NCBI RefSeq assembly: GCF_014489115.1
Contig: NZ_JACTAH010000001.1
Coordinates: 1,798,001-1,862,000, forward strand
Direction: 5' to 3'
DNA length: 64,000 nt
From: Thauera sedimentorum
Lineage (GTDB): Bacteria; Pseudomonadota; Gammaproteobacteria; Burkholderiales; Rhodocyclaceae
In this document: piece after piece, positions 20,284 to 30,900 of the stretch
Layout of the letters: the number at the start of each line of letters is the position of its first letter
Numbering within the stretch: the stretch's first letter is position 1
Made by a program: the position numbers and the translations under genes
The notes under the pieces: model-generated
What the model saw: the letters and a program-made list of their open reading frames with translations, nothing else
Told to the model about the DNA's origin: nothing
Database searches by the model: none

Positions 20284-21210
20284 TCAGGCCGTTTCGGCGC
20301 CTTCGAGCAGGAAGTCGCGCACCAGACCGATCTGGGCCGTATCCATCAGCGTCGGCGCATGGCCCACGCCGTCGATCTCGACGATGCGCGCACGCGGACC
20401 GCGCTCGGCCATCGCACGGTGCACCGCCGGTTCCAGCAGGTCCGATTCCGCACCGCGGATCGCCAGGGTCGGGCAGGAAACGGCCTCATATACCTGCCAC
20501 AGGTCCACATCCATCACCAGCGGGTTGAGCCGGAAGGCATCGCCGATGCCCGGATCGTAGATCATCGCGAATCCGCCCTCGACCGGGCGCACGCTGTGCA
20601 CCGTCAGGTGGTGCCACTGCGCGTCGGTGAGCTTGCCGAAGGGCTCGCTGACCGTGCGGATGTAGGTCTCGGCCTCCGCCATCGAGGCGAACCTGGGCGC
20701 CGTGCCGACATACTGGCCGATGCGCCGCAAGGAGGCGGCGGTGATCACCGGCCCCACGTCGTTGAGCACCAGCCGGGTAATCGGCGTATGCGGCTGGCTG
20801 GCGATCAGCATGCCGATGATGCCGCCCATCGAGGTACCCACCCATTGCACCGTCTCCACGTCGAGCCGGGCGAGCAGCGTGATCATGTCGGAGACATAAA
20901 GCGGAAAGCCGTAGTCGGCCTTCACTCCCAGCCAGTCGCTGCGCCCGCGCCCGGGCACGTCCGGGCAGACCACCCGGTAGTCGTCGGCCAGCGCCTGGGC
21001 GAGGAAGTCGAAGTCCCGCCCGTTGCGGGTCAGCCCGTGCGCGCAGACCACCACGCGCGGGTTGTCGGGGTCGCCCCACTCGGTGTAGGCCATGCGGTGC
21101 AGGCCGTGCGGACCGATGCACTGCACCGAGCGCTCGCGCATGCCGTGGTAGGGCCGCAGCGGTTGCGGGACGGGGGCGAACAACTTTTTCAGCGAATCGA
21201 ACAGGCTCAT
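20284..21210 (-). CDS. Alpha/beta hydrolase
   Basis: The 308-residue hydrolase has the oxyanion-side motif HGLTRNGRDFD, the nucleophile elbow GTSMGG (Ser near residue 126), an aspartate in the RGAESDLL strand and the catalytic histidine in GVGHAPTL. The substrate cannot be predicted; family relatives are general esterases/lipases or C-C hydrolases. The ATG at 21210 was chosen because the region further upstream is a frame shadow of comEC. It is transcribed in the same direction as comEC, 34 bases downstream of it. Confidence 0.88.
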   Translation of the reverse strand: MSLFDSLKKLFAPVPQPLRPYHGMRERSVQCIGPHGLHRMAYTEWGDPDNPRVVVCAHGLTRNGRDFDFLAQALADDYRVVCPDVPGRGRSDWLGVKADYGFPLYVSDMITLLARLDVETVQWVGTSMGGIIGMLIASQPHTPITRLVLNDVGPVITAASLRRIGQYVGTAPRFASMAEAETYIRTVSEPFGKLTDAQWHHLTVHSVRPVEGGFAMIYDPGIGDAFRLNPLVMDVDLWQVYEAVSCPTLAIRGAESDLLEPAVHRAMAERGPRARIVEIDGVGHAPTLMDTAQIGLVRDFLLEGAETA

Positions 21211-21244
21211 GGTCGGCGTAGAGATGACAATTGACCGGAGTCTA

Positions 21245-23578
21245 TCAGCGTCCGTGCCAGTAGCGCGGTTGCCGCTCGCGCTCGGCCTCGATCCGCACGC
21301 CCTGCCCGTCCGCCACCACCCGCAGCGCGCCCTGGCTGTCGGTACGCCAGGCCCGCGCGCCGGACGCGGTCCAGCGCGCCCACACCTCGGGATGCGGGTG
21401 GCCGAAGGGATTGCGGTAGCCCACCGAGTACAACACCTCGCGCGGGCGCACCGCCTGGACCAGCGCCGCGGTGGACGAACTGCGGCTGCCATGGTGGGGC
21501 GCCACCAGCACGGTGCTCGCCAGCCCCTCCGTGCCACGCGCCAGCAGCGCGCGTTCGGCGGCCTTTTCGATGTCGCTCGCCACCAGCATGGCCCCGCCGT
21601 CCGCCTCGATGCGCAGCACGCAGGCACGGTCGTTGTCCCTGCGCAATCCGGCATCCTCTGCCGCAGGGTGCAGCACGCGGAAGCGCACGCCGTCCCAGGT
21701 CCACGCCTCACCGGCCCGGCAGCGGCGCCGTGAGCCATCGGTCGCGGGCACGGCTTCGTCGCCGGTCATCACCGCCGATACCGGGATACCATCGAGGACG
21801 GACGCCGCCCCGCCGGCATGGTCGGCGTCGCCGTGGGTGAGCACCAGCAGATCCAGGCGCTGCACACCGGCCGCGCGCAGATAGGGCAACACCACCCGCT
21901 CGCCGGCATCGGCCACCGGACCGTAGGGCGGTCCGGCATCGATCAACAGGTCGCGTCCGGTGGTCTGCACATGCACCGCCTGCCCTTGTCCGACGTCCAG
22001 CACCGTTGCCACAAAGGCCCCGGCAGGCGGACGCGGTGGCGCCCACATGAGCAGCGGCACCACCGCCAGCGCCGCAGCCGGGCGCGCAGGCGTGCCACGC
22101 GGCAGGAGCAGCCAGGCCAGCCCGGCGCAGGCCGCCGCCACCGCCACCACAGGCGGCGCAGCCTGCTGCCACAAGGCAAAGTCCCGCGCCCCCAGCCACT
22201 CCAGCGCACCCATCATCGTTCCGGCAACCCAGTGGGCGAGATGCAGCGGCGCCTCCAGCGGGACCAGCACCGCAACCAGCACGAGTGGGGTGATCACCAA
22301 ACTGACCAGCGGAATGGCCAGCGCATTGGCCAGCGGCGAGACCAGCGAGAAGCCCTGGAACAGCACCAGCAGCGCCGGCACCAGCGCCACGGTGATGGCC
22401 AGTTGCACACGCAGCGCGGCCCGCCAGCCGGTAAGCGCCTGCAACCGCCCGGCGAGCATCAGCAGGATCACCCCGACCGCAGCGAAGGACAGCCAGAAAC
22501 CGGCCGACAGCACCGCCCACGGATCGACCACCAGCACCGCCAGCAAGGCCAGCGCCAGCACCCTGCTGCCCGCCAGCTCACGCCCGCCATGCAAGGCCGC
22601 GGCCGCCACCACCAGCATGATCAGCGCCCGCTGCACCGGAATCCCCATCCCGGCCAGCAGGGCATAGCAGGTAGCGGCCAGTACCGCCGCCAGCAGCGCC
22701 ACGCGACGCACCGGCACATGCAGCAGCAGGCGCGGCACCCGTCGCCACAGCCACCCGGCCAGGCCACCCGCGCACAAGGCCACCAGCGACACGTGCAGCC
22801 CCGAGATGGCGACCAGGTGATTGACGCCGGTGCGGCGGAACACCTCCCACTGCGCCGGCGCGATCGCACGCTGGTCGCCGATCGCCAGCGCGGTGAGGAT
22901 GCCGGCCTGCGCGCCCTCGCCCAGCACCGTGGCGAAGCGCTCGCGGACCGACTCGCGCAGGCGGTGCACCCGCAGCATCGGCTGCCCGCCCGCTTCCGCC
23001 AGGCGGCGGTTGCCTTCGGCCTTGCGCACATAGCCGGTGGCGCGCAGGCCACGCTCCAGCAGCCAGGCCTCGTAGTCGAAGCCGTGCGGATTGCTGAAAC
23101 CGTGCGGCCGCTTGAGGCGCAGCGTGAGCCGCCAGCGCTCGCCTGCATGCACCGGCGGCGGCAGCTCGCCGCTGCGCCGGTCGGCATACCAGGACAGCAG
23201 CAGCCGCACGGGCACCGCCGCATCGGCCGATTCGACTTCGAACACGAAGCGCACACTGTCGCCCAGGGCCTGCGGCAGACCGGCAACCACACCGCTGACC
23301 ACCACATCCCGCCCTTCCACCGCCATCGGCAGTTCGTCGGCCAGGCGCCATTCCGCCCGCCAGCCGGCCCACAGCAGACCGGCCGACAAGGCCAGCAGGC
23401 CGGGCAGCACCCATCTCCAGCGGACCGACAGGCGCTCGCGGGCAAGAAACCCGGCCACGGCTGCAGCGGTCAACGCCAGCGTGCCCAGCAGCATCCATTC
23501 CGCCGGCGGCACCGAGGGCAGTTGCTGGAAGATCCACACGCCGAGGGCGAACAGGATGACGGCATATCGCATACCCAT
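21245..23578 (-). CDS. comEC: DNA internalisation/competence protein ComEC/Rec2
   Basis: Inner-membrane channel for single-stranded DNA uptake during natural transformation. The 777-residue protein has an N-terminal DUF4131/OB-like part, a Competence domain with many helices (about residues 220-480), and a C-terminal metallo-beta-lactamase-like domain with LVLTHGDADHAGG and VLVAPHHGSRSSS. Two start codons six bases apart (23578, 23572) cannot be separated; neither has a clear ribosome site. An intact comEC suggests, but does not prove, that the organism can take up DNA. That is relevant to the integron and cassette region further along. Confidence 0.94.
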   Translation of the reverse strand: MGMRYAVILFALGVWIFQQLPSVPPAEWMLLGTLALTAAAVAGFLARERLSVRWRWVLPGLLALSAGLLWAGWRAEWRLADELPMAVEGRDVVVSGVVAGLPQALGDSVRFVFEVESADAAVPVRLLLSWYADRRSGELPPPVHAGERWRLTLRLKRPHGFSNPHGFDYEAWLLERGLRATGYVRKAEGNRRLAEAGGQPMLRVHRLRESVRERFATVLGEGAQAGILTALAIGDQRAIAPAQWEVFRRTGVNHLVAISGLHVSLVALCAGGLAGWLWRRVPRLLLHVPVRRVALLAAVLAATCYALLAGMGIPVQRALIMLVVAAAALHGGRELAGSRVLALALLAVLVVDPWAVLSAGFWLSFAAVGVILLMLAGRLQALTGWRAALRVQLAITVALVPALLVLFQGFSLVSPLANALAIPLVSLVITPLVLVAVLVPLEAPLHLAHWVAGTMMGALEWLGARDFALWQQAAPPVVAVAAACAGLAWLLLPRGTPARPAAALAVVPLLMWAPPRPPAGAFVATVLDVGQGQAVHVQTTGRDLLIDAGPPYGPVADAGERVVLPYLRAAGVQRLDLLVLTHGDADHAGGAASVLDGIPVSAVMTGDEAVPATDGSRRRCRAGEAWTWDGVRFRVLHPAAEDAGLRRDNDRACVLRIEADGGAMLVASDIEKAAERALLARGTEGLASTVLVAPHHGSRSSSTAALVQAVRPREVLYSVGYRNPFGHPHPEVWARWTASGARAWRTDSQGALRVVADGQGVRIEAERERQPRYWHGR

Positions 23579-23620
23579 TCATCATGATCGGTACTTTCGG
23601 CGGCGGCAAGTTCCGCTGCG

Positions 23621-23701
23621 CTAGCCCGCGTTTCTCACACTGGCGTGCCACGGCGGCGTATCGGCACCCGCAGTAGGGGCAATGTGAGAAATGCGGGCTA
23701 G
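23621..23701. repeat. 81-bp inverted-repeat element between comEC and the DUF2062 gene (MITE-like)
   Basis: The left arm (23621-23639, CTAGCCCGCGTTTCTCACA) and right arm (23683-23701) are inverted copies with one mismatch in 19 bases, around a 43-bp centre. The element sits between divergent genes and ends 28 bases from the DUF2062 start. The sharp terminal inverted repeats and small size suggest a non-autonomous mobile element or paired IS ends. No transposase gene is present, and a bidirectional terminator is excluded by the divergent gene order. Confidence 0.7.
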
Positions 23702-23728
23702 AATTCGCCTCCCCTGCCCGAGTCGCCC

Positions 23729-24262
23729 ATGCGCAAGACACTGAAGCGGATCCTGCCGAATCACGAGAGCGTGCACAACAACCGCTGGCTGCGCCCGTTC
23801 GCCAATACGCTGCTGCACCCGCGCTTGTGGCACCTCAACCGCCACTCGGCGGCCGGCGCGGTGGCGGTGGGCCTGTTCTGCGGGCTGGTGCCGGGCCCGC
23901 TGCAGATGCTGAGCGCGGCGGTGGCCTGCGTGCTGTTGCGGGTGAACCTGCCGCTGGCGCTGATCACCACCCTGTACTCCAATCCGTTCACCATCGTGCC
24001 GCTCTACCTGGTGGCCTACGCGATCGGTTCGCTGGCCACCAACGGCACGGTGGACGGCTTCGTCGAGCCGCCGGAACTGAGCGGGATGAACATCGCCGCG
24101 TGGGCGGGCGAACTGCTGGACTGGATGGGCGGGCTGGGCAAACCCCTGGCGGTAGGCCTGGTGCTGCTCGCCTCGGGGCTGTCGGCGGCGGGCTACTTCG
24201 GGGTCAAGGCCGCCTGGCGGGTATGGCTGATCCGCGCCTGGCGGCGCCGTCAGCAGCGATAG
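23729..24262 (+). CDS. DUF2062 domain membrane protein
   Basis: A 177-residue protein with the DUF2062 pattern (SAAGAVAVGLFCGLVPGPLQ and YSNPFTIVPLY) and about three hydrophobic segments: around residues 40-70, 85-105 and 135-160. Basic tails flank them (RAWRRRQQR at the end). Family members are small inner-membrane proteins, sometimes fused to glycosyltransferases; function unknown. Its 3' end overlaps the convergent sucrose phosphorylase gene by 13 bases. Confidence 0.85.
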   Translation: MRKTLKRILPNHESVHNNRWLRPFANTLLHPRLWHLNRHSAAGAVAVGLFCGLVPGPLQMLSAAVACVLLRVNLPLALITTLYSNPFTIVPLYLVAYAIGSLATNGTVDGFVEPPELSGMNIAAWAGELLDWMGGLGKPLAVGLVLLASGLSAAGYFGVKAAWRVWLIRAWRRRQQR

Positions 24263-25692
24263 CTCACTTCGCCACCGCCCTCGGGGTCGGTGCAGGTCAC
24301 CGTGGCGGTGCGGAAGTTCAGGTCCACGAAGACATGGCAGCGCTGCATGCCCGCGCGCCAGCCCATGGACACGCTCGAATCGTTGGAATACTCCAGCTCG
24401 AACGCCCCGCCGAAGGCCGGATGGGTGGAACGCAGTTCCATCAGGCGCAGCAGGCGCTGCGCGACCGGCGCCGCCAGCGCTTCCTCGGCCTCGGCCATCG
24501 TGTAGTAGTGGCGGTTGATGTCGCGCGCCTCGCCGGTGCGCTGCATCAGCTCGGCGTCGTTGCTGCCGGCCAGCAGGCCGACGTAGTACACCTGCGGGAT
24601 GCCCGGGGCGAAGAACTGGATGGCCCGCGCGCAGATGTAGGCGTCCTCGTTGCGCTGCAGGGCGTCGAACAGGGTGCAGGTGAGCTGGTAGATCGCCCCC
24701 ACGCTGTGGGCGTTGGCCGCCGAGCGGCGCAGGATGGGGTCGGCGCTGCGCTCGGAGACGTTCGCGATCAGCGCCTCGATGTGGTAGCGCGGCAGGATGT
24801 CCTCCACGTCCGGGATGCAGATGCCGTCGTGGGTGTCGAGCACGGTCACCTGGTTGTGCGGACACATCCGCAGCCAGGCCTTGAGGTAGTGGCTGTTGGT
24901 GTCGAGCAGCGAATACAGCACCAGCGGCGGCAGCGCGAAGGCGTAGGACCACATGCCGCGGCGGGCGATGGCGTACTGCCAGCTCGGGTGGTCATGTACC
25001 TCGGGCAGCAGTTCCACGCCATGCTGCGCGGCGGTCTCGCGGAACCATTCGAGGATCTGCCACACCTCGGGCTCCACCAGGAAGCAGCTGGTGCCGATCT
25101 TCTTGGTGGTGTAGCCGAAGGCGTCCAGGCGCAGCAGCCTGGCGCCGTGCGCGGCCAGCGCGGCGATGTTGTCGGCCATCAGCCGGTAGGTCTGCGCCGA
25201 GCCGTAGTTGAGGTCGACCTGGCGCTCGGTGAAGGTGCACCACACCCGCCCGCGCGTGCCGTCGGCAAACACCACCTCGCGGAAGGGCTCCTTTTCCTTG
25301 CGGATGTGGATCTTGGCGAGGTCGTCCGGGCCGATTTCGCCCAGCGCATCCACGTCCACGAACAGCCCGGCATGCACCGAGGCCTTGCCGTGGCGCAGGT
25401 AGTCCTGGAACTCCGGCGCCTCGTCGGCGATATGGTTGAGCACCAGGTCCAGGCACAGGTCGTAGCGCGCGGCCAGGCGCTCGATGTCGGCCCACTCGCC
25501 GTAGGCCGGATCGATGCGGGTATGGGTGATCGGCGAGAAGCCGCCGTCGGCATTGGAAGGGAACGGCGGCAGGATGTGCAGGCCGCCCACCGCCGCACCC
25601 AGATGCCGCTCCACGAAGGCCGCCAGGTCGCGCAGGCCGTTTCCGATACGGTTGGGATAGGCGATCAGCTGGACGGCGTTGGCGAGCGGCAT
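24250..25692 (-). CDS. Sucrose phosphorylase-type GH13 enzyme
   Basis: Alpha-amylase-fold glycoside phosphorylase. The 480-residue protein shows GH13 subfamily 18 features: GGLHILPPFPSNADGGFS near the N-terminus, the nucleophile aspartate in LLRLDAFGYTTKKIGTSCF, the acid/base glutamate in ELLPEVHDH, and VLDTHDGI. This subfamily covers sucrose phosphorylase, sucrose-6-phosphate phosphorylase and glucosylglycerol/glucosylglycerate phosphorylases, so the exact acceptor is uncertain. There is no signal peptide, so it acts in the cytoplasm. The chemoreceptor gene ends 20 bases upstream on the same strand, an unusual neighbour. No sugar transporter is nearby. Confidence 0.85.
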   Translation of the reverse strand: MPLANAVQLIAYPNRIGNGLRDLAAFVERHLGAAVGGLHILPPFPSNADGGFSPITHTRIDPAYGEWADIERLAARYDLCLDLVLNHIADEAPEFQDYLRHGKASVHAGLFVDVDALGEIGPDDLAKIHIRKEKEPFREVVFADGTRGRVWCTFTERQVDLNYGSAQTYRLMADNIAALAAHGARLLRLDAFGYTTKKIGTSCFLVEPEVWQILEWFRETAAQHGVELLPEVHDHPSWQYAIARRGMWSYAFALPPLVLYSLLDTNSHYLKAWLRMCPHNQVTVLDTHDGICIPDVEDILPRYHIEALIANVSERSADPILRRSAANAHSVGAIYQLTCTLFDALQRNEDAYICARAIQFFAPGIPQVYYVGLLAGSNDAELMQRTGEARDINRHYYTMAEAEEALAAPVAQRLLRLMELRSTHPAFGGAFELEYSNDSSVSMGWRAGMQRCHVFVDLNFRTATVTCTDPEGGGEVSYRC

Positions 25693-25711
25693 GCGGGGGC
25701 CTTACTCCTGG

Positions 25712-27754
25712 TCAGAGGCGGAAGTGTCCCACTTCCTTGCGCAGCACTTCGGCGAGCTGCTCCAGGCGGCCGGCGGTGCTGGCGGCCTCGCCCACCGCGG
25801 CGTTGTTCTCCTCGGCCATCTGGGCGATCTGCTCGACGTTGCGCGCAATGTCGTTGCTGGCGGCGCTCTGTTCCTTGAGCGCCATCGAAATGTCGCTGAC
25901 CGACTGTACCACCGTCTGCGCACCGCTGCGGATCTCGTCCATGGCCGCGCCGGCGCGCTGGGTCAGCTCCACGCCTTCGCGCACGCGCTTGACGCCGCGG
26001 TTCATGGATTCGACCGCCTCGCCGGTGCCGCTCTGGATGGCCTGCACCATGGTGGAGATCTCCTGCGTGGCGCCGCTGGTGCGCTCGGCGAGCTTGCGCA
26101 CCTCGTCGGCGACCACCGCGAAGCCGCGGCCGGTCTCGCCCGCGCGCGCCGCCTCGATGGCGGCATTGAGTGCCAGCAGGTTGGTCTGGTCGGCGATCTC
26201 GCGGATCACGTTGACGATGCTGCTGATCTCCTCGGACTTCTTGCCCAGCACCTCGATGGTGGTGGCGGTGGCATCGACCTCGCGGGCGATCAGTTCCATC
26301 TCGGCGGCGGTCTGCTGCACCACCTGGGCGCCGCTCTCGGAGATCTCGCCGGAACGGCTGGAGATGCTCTCGGCCTCGTTGGCGTGACGACCGATCTCGT
26401 CGATGCCCACGGTCATCTCCTCCACCGCGGCGGCCATGCTGGAGGCGGCCTCGCTCTGGTGGGCCGAGCTGCGGCTCACCTGGGTGGAAGAGGTCGCCAT
26501 CGCCGCAGCCGCCTGGCTGACTTCGTCCGCGCTGCGCTGCACGCGCTGCATCACCTCGGAGAAGGAAGCGGCCATGGCGTTGAAACGGTCGGCGGCGACG
26601 CTCAGTTCGTCCCGTGCCGTGAGCACGATGCGGCTGGTCAGGTCGCCCTTGCCCAGCCGCTCGGCACCGGCGCCGAGTTCCTGCAGCGAGCGCTCGATGG
26701 CCAGGTACAGGGCGATCAGGAAGTAGGCCAGCACCGCCACTGCCGCGGCGGAGATCACCACCAGGATGGTGGCGGTCCGCATCAGGCCCTCGCGCCGCTC
26801 GACCAGCAGGGCATCGATGGTCGGCACGATCATCGTGGCCGCCTTGTCGAAGGCCACCTTCAGCGTGCCGGAGGCGGCATCGAAGTACTCGATCGGGCTT
26901 TGCGAGAAGAACTCGGTAAGGATGTCGTCGATCACCCGCCCGCGCACCGCCTCGACGGTTACCGCCAGCTCGATCTGCAGGTCCTCCAGATCGGTCTTGC
27001 GATCCGGGTTGGCCAGTGCGGCGCGCTGCAGCATCTCCTCGGCGGCCTGCATGGAATGGTCCAGCTCGCCCACCTGCAGGGTCAGGCGCTGGCGCAGCGG
27101 ACCGCTGAGATAGCGTTCGGCCAGGACCGAGGCCCCCAGGCCGCGCAGGCGGCCGATGCGCTCGGTGGCGTCGGGAATGGTGTCGGTGACCAGGGAGATC
27201 AGGAAGGCGGTGTTGGCCTCCGGGTCGAGGGAAAGCCCGGTGTGCTCGGCCAGATCGTGCAGCACCAGGGTGACGTTCTTGATCACCAGGGTGTGGCCGT
27301 CGAACACCCACTGCACGGTGGCATTGTTGTTGGGCGTCTTGAGGCTGGCGTACATCTCCGCCGCCTCGTTCCACTGCTCGCGCCAGTCGGTACCCTCGCC
27401 GCCGTAGCTTGGTTCGAGCTTGGCGAGCACGCGCTCGGCCTCCGCCCAGGCCTGGTCCAGCGCCTGGGTCGCGTCGGGCAGGCGCTGCTTCATGGTGTCG
27501 TCGGAATTGTCCAGCGCGCCGGCAGCCAGGCCGCGACGCATCTGCGCCGCCTGGATCACCTTGAGCAGCGGCACCACCATCTCCAGGCCTTCGCGCTCGT
27601 GGTCGACGATATCGATGTCCCGCCCGAGCGACATGACCAGCGCGGTCAGCAGATAGGCAATCGTGGCCGCCGACACCAGGCCGAGCAGCACGAATTTCCA
27701 GCGGAAGCGCAGGCGGTTCAAGACCGCGATGGCGGGGGCAAACAGGAACGACAT
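25712..27754 (-). CDS. Methyl-accepting chemotaxis protein
   Basis: Membrane chemoreceptor of 680 residues. It has a membrane segment at about residues 19-42, a long helical periplasmic sensor region (45-325), a second membrane segment (about 328-352), HAMP, and a C-terminal signalling domain. The hairpin tip is recognisable in the stretch around [19 protein letters not shown]. The C-terminus ends EVGHFRL without a CheR-binding NWETF-type pentapeptide. The ligand is not predictable. It directly precedes the sucrose phosphorylase-like gene, so a sugar-linked signal is possible but speculative. No other che genes are in the window. Confidence 0.94.
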   Translation of the reverse strand: MSFLFAPAIAVLNRLRFRWKFVLLGLVSAATIAYLLTALVMSLGRDIDIVDHEREGLEMVVPLLKVIQAAQMRRGLAAGALDNSDDTMKQRLPDATQALDQAWAEAERVLAKLEPSYGGEGTDWREQWNEAAEMYASLKTPNNNATVQWVFDGHTLVIKNVTLVLHDLAEHTGLSLDPEANTAFLISLVTDTIPDATERIGRLRGLGASVLAERYLSGPLRQRLTLQVGELDHSMQAAEEMLQRAALANPDRKTDLEDLQIELAVTVEAVRGRVIDDILTEFFSQSPIEYFDAASGTLKVAFDKAATMIVPTIDALLVERREGLMRTATILVVISAAAVAVLAYFLIALYLAIERSLQELGAGAERLGKGDLTSRIVLTARDELSVAADRFNAMAASFSEVMQRVQRSADEVSQAAAAMATSSTQVSRSSAHQSEAASSMAAAVEEMTVGIDEIGRHANEAESISSRSGEISESGAQVVQQTAAEMELIAREVDATATTIEVLGKKSEEISSIVNVIREIADQTNLLALNAAIEAARAGETGRGFAVVADEVRKLAERTSGATQEISTMVQAIQSGTGEAVESMNRGVKRVREGVELTQRAGAAMDEIRSGAQTVVQSVSDISMALKEQSAASNDIARNVEQIAQMAEENNAAVGEAASTAGRLEQLAEVLRKEVGHFRL

Positions 27755-27938
27755 GGAGTTCTCCTCGTACGGCCGGCTCGCACGTCTCCCTCGGGGTATG
27801 GGGCCGCCGGCACTTGTTGGTATGGTCTTGAACGGACGCCGGCGGTAAATCTTTAGCGATACCTGGCCGCGTCCGCGAAGTGCGCAGATTACCGCACCTG
27901 ACCGGCAGGCTCACATTACGGATTGTGCGAAGCGGCGT

Positions 27939-30900
27939 TCAGCCCACTGCACGCGGCGCCAGGGCGCGCAACTCGCGCAGCGCCACCGACACCATGGGCA
28001 TGTCGAGGCTGCCGGCCGCCTGCAGTTCGGCGCGCACCTGCTCCCAGCGGCCGAGCTGGCTGGCGGTCTGCTGCGCCCAGCGCGCCAGCAGCTCCTCGCT
28101 GCCGGCCTCGGCCGCCGCGCTGCGGAACACGCCGGCGGTGAGCTCGCGCATGCAGCGCGCCACGTCGTCCAGCATGGCCTTGCGCGCCATGCCCTGCCAG
28201 TGGCTGTCGGCCGGCAGCGCGGCGATCTGGCGCCACAGCCAGTGCAGGTTGAGCCGTGCGTCGAGCGCGGCATAGACCTCGGCCACCGCCTCGGGCTCGC
28301 GCCCCACCGCTTCGGCCAGCTCCACGATGTCGAGCGCGCTGTGCAGCGCATCCAGGCAGGCCGCGCGGCGGGCGAGTTCGTCCGGCACGCCCAGCTCGCC
28401 CAAACGCGCGGCTTCCGCCTCCATGTCCTGCAGGTAGTCGGGCGCCAGCAGGTGCGGCAGGCTGCGGGCGAGTTGCCCCACCCCCGGGGCGAAGCGCCCG
28501 AGCAGCACGGCCAGGTCGCAAAGCTCCGCGCGGCGCTGCAGGAACCACAGCGTACCGTGCAGGATGAGCTGCTGCACGGCGACCAGCATCATCGTCTGGG
28601 TCTCGTCGGCCACCTTGTTGTCCAGCGCCTCGACCTGCTTCCAGAAGCCCACCAGGCCGAAGGCCTCGCGGGTGGCGAGGTAGGCGCGCACCACCTCGGT
28701 GGCGCTCGCACCCGATTCCTCCCGCACGCGGAACACGAAGCTCGCGCCGACCCGGTTGATCATGCTGTTCACCACGTGGGTGGCGATGATCTCGCGGCGC
28801 AGCGGGTGGCGGGCGATCTCCGCCGCAAAGCGCTCGCGCAGCGGTTTGGGGAAGTAGCGCACCAGGGCGGTGGCGATCCACGGGTCTTCCGGCGCGTCGG
28901 AGGCGAGCACCGCCTCGTAGAGCTCCATCTTGCTGTAGGCCAGCAGCACCGCGATCTCCGGCGCGGTGAGGCCGATGCCGCGCGCCTTGCGCTCGGCGAT
29001 CTCCTCGTCGAAGGGCAGGTTCTCCAGCTTGCGGTTGAGCCGTCCGCTGTTGCCCAGGTGGCGGAGATAACGCGCCTGCTTGTCGAGCAGTTCCACCCCG
29101 CGCGCCGCCGTCACCGAGATCACCTGGCCCTGGAAGTAGTTGTCGCGCAGCACCAGGGCGGCAACCTCGTCGGTCATCTCCACCAGCAGGGCGTCGCGCT
29201 GCTTGGGCGTGAGATCGCCGGCGGCCACCACCGCGTCGAGCAGGATCTTGATGTTCACCTCGTGGTCCGAACAATCCACCCCGCCGGAGTTGTCGATGGC
29301 GTCGGTGTAGATCCTGCCGCCCTTCAGCGCGTATTCGATGCGCCCGCGTTGCGTCACCCCGAGGTTGCCGCCCTCGCCCACCACCTTGACCCGCAGGTCG
29401 GCGGCATCCACCCGCACTGCGTCGTTGGCGCGGTCGCCCACCTCGGCGTTGTTCTCGGCGCTGGCCTTCACGTAAGTGCCGATGCCGCCGCAGTACAGCA
29501 GGTCGGCCGGGGCGAGCAGGATGGCGCGGATCAGCTCCTGCGGGGTCAGCGTCTCGGCGGATATGCCCAGCGCCGCGCGTGCCGGCGCCGGCAGGCTGAT
29601 CGACTTGGCGCTGCGCGGCCACACGCCGCCGCCCTTGGAGATCAGCTCCGGCTTGTAGTCCGCCCAGGACGAGCGCGGCAGCGCAAAGAGGCGCTTGCGC
29701 TCCTCGTAGCTCGCCGCCGCGTCCGGGTTGGGGTCGATGAAAATGTGGCGGTGGTCGAAGGCCGCCACCAGGCGGATGTGCGGCGACAGCAGCATGCCGT
29801 TGCCGAACACGTCGCCGCTCATGTCGCCGACCCCCACCACGGTGAAGTCCTGGCTCTGGGTGTCGCGCCCGAGTTCGCGGAAGTGGCGCTTGACCGACTC
29901 CCACGCGCCGCGTGCGGTGATGCCCATCTTCTTGTGGTCGTAGCCGGCCGAGCCGCCCGATGCGAAGGCGTCGCCCAGCCAGAAGCGGTATTCGTGCGCC
30001 ACCTCGTTGGCGTAGTCGGAGAAGGTTGCGGTGCCCTTGTCGGCGGCCACCACCAGGTAGGGGTCGTCGCCGTCGCGGCGCACGAGGTCGGGCGGCGGCA
30101 CCACCTTGTCGCCCACGCGGTTGTCGGTGAGGTCCAGCATGCCGCGCAGGAAGGTTCGGTAGCAGGCCAGGCCCTCCTGCAGGATCGCTTCGCGCTCGCC
30201 GCCGGGCGGCGGGTTGCGCACCACGAAGCCGCCCTTGGAACCCATCGGCACGATCACCGCGTTCTTCACCATCTGCGCCTTCACCAGGCCCAGCACCTCG
30301 GTGCGGTAGTCCTCCATGCGGTCAGACCAGCGCAGCCCGCCACGCGCCACCGCGCCGCCGCGCAGGTGCACGCCTTCCATGCGCGGCGAGTACACGAAGA
30401 TCTCGAAGGCCGGCCGCGGTTCGGGCAGGCCGGGAATGCCGGACGGATCGAACTTGAAGGAGATCCAGGCCTTGGGCTGGCCGTCCGCGTCGCGCTGGAA
30501 GTAGTTGGTGCGCAGGGTGGCATCGATCAGCGCGAGGAACTGGCGCAGGATGCGGTCCTCGTCGAGATTGGCCACCGCGTCCAGGCCGCCGCGGATGCGT
30601 TCGAGCAGGGCCTGCTCGCGCTCCCCGCCGCGCTCGCCGCCGGCCGGATCGAAGCGCAGGCGGAACAGCTCGACCAGCGCACGGGCCAGGCCCGCATGCG
30701 CGCTCAGGGTCTGCTCCATGTAGGCCTGGCTGAAGGCCACACCGGCCTGGCGCATGTAGCGCGCATAGGCGCGCAGCAGGGCCACTTCGCGCCAGCTCAG
30801 CAGGGCACGCGGCACCAGGCGGTTGAAGTCGTCCTTCTCGGCATCGCCCCGCCACACCCGGCGGAAGGTTTCCTGGAAGACCTCGCGCAGGCGTTCCAGC

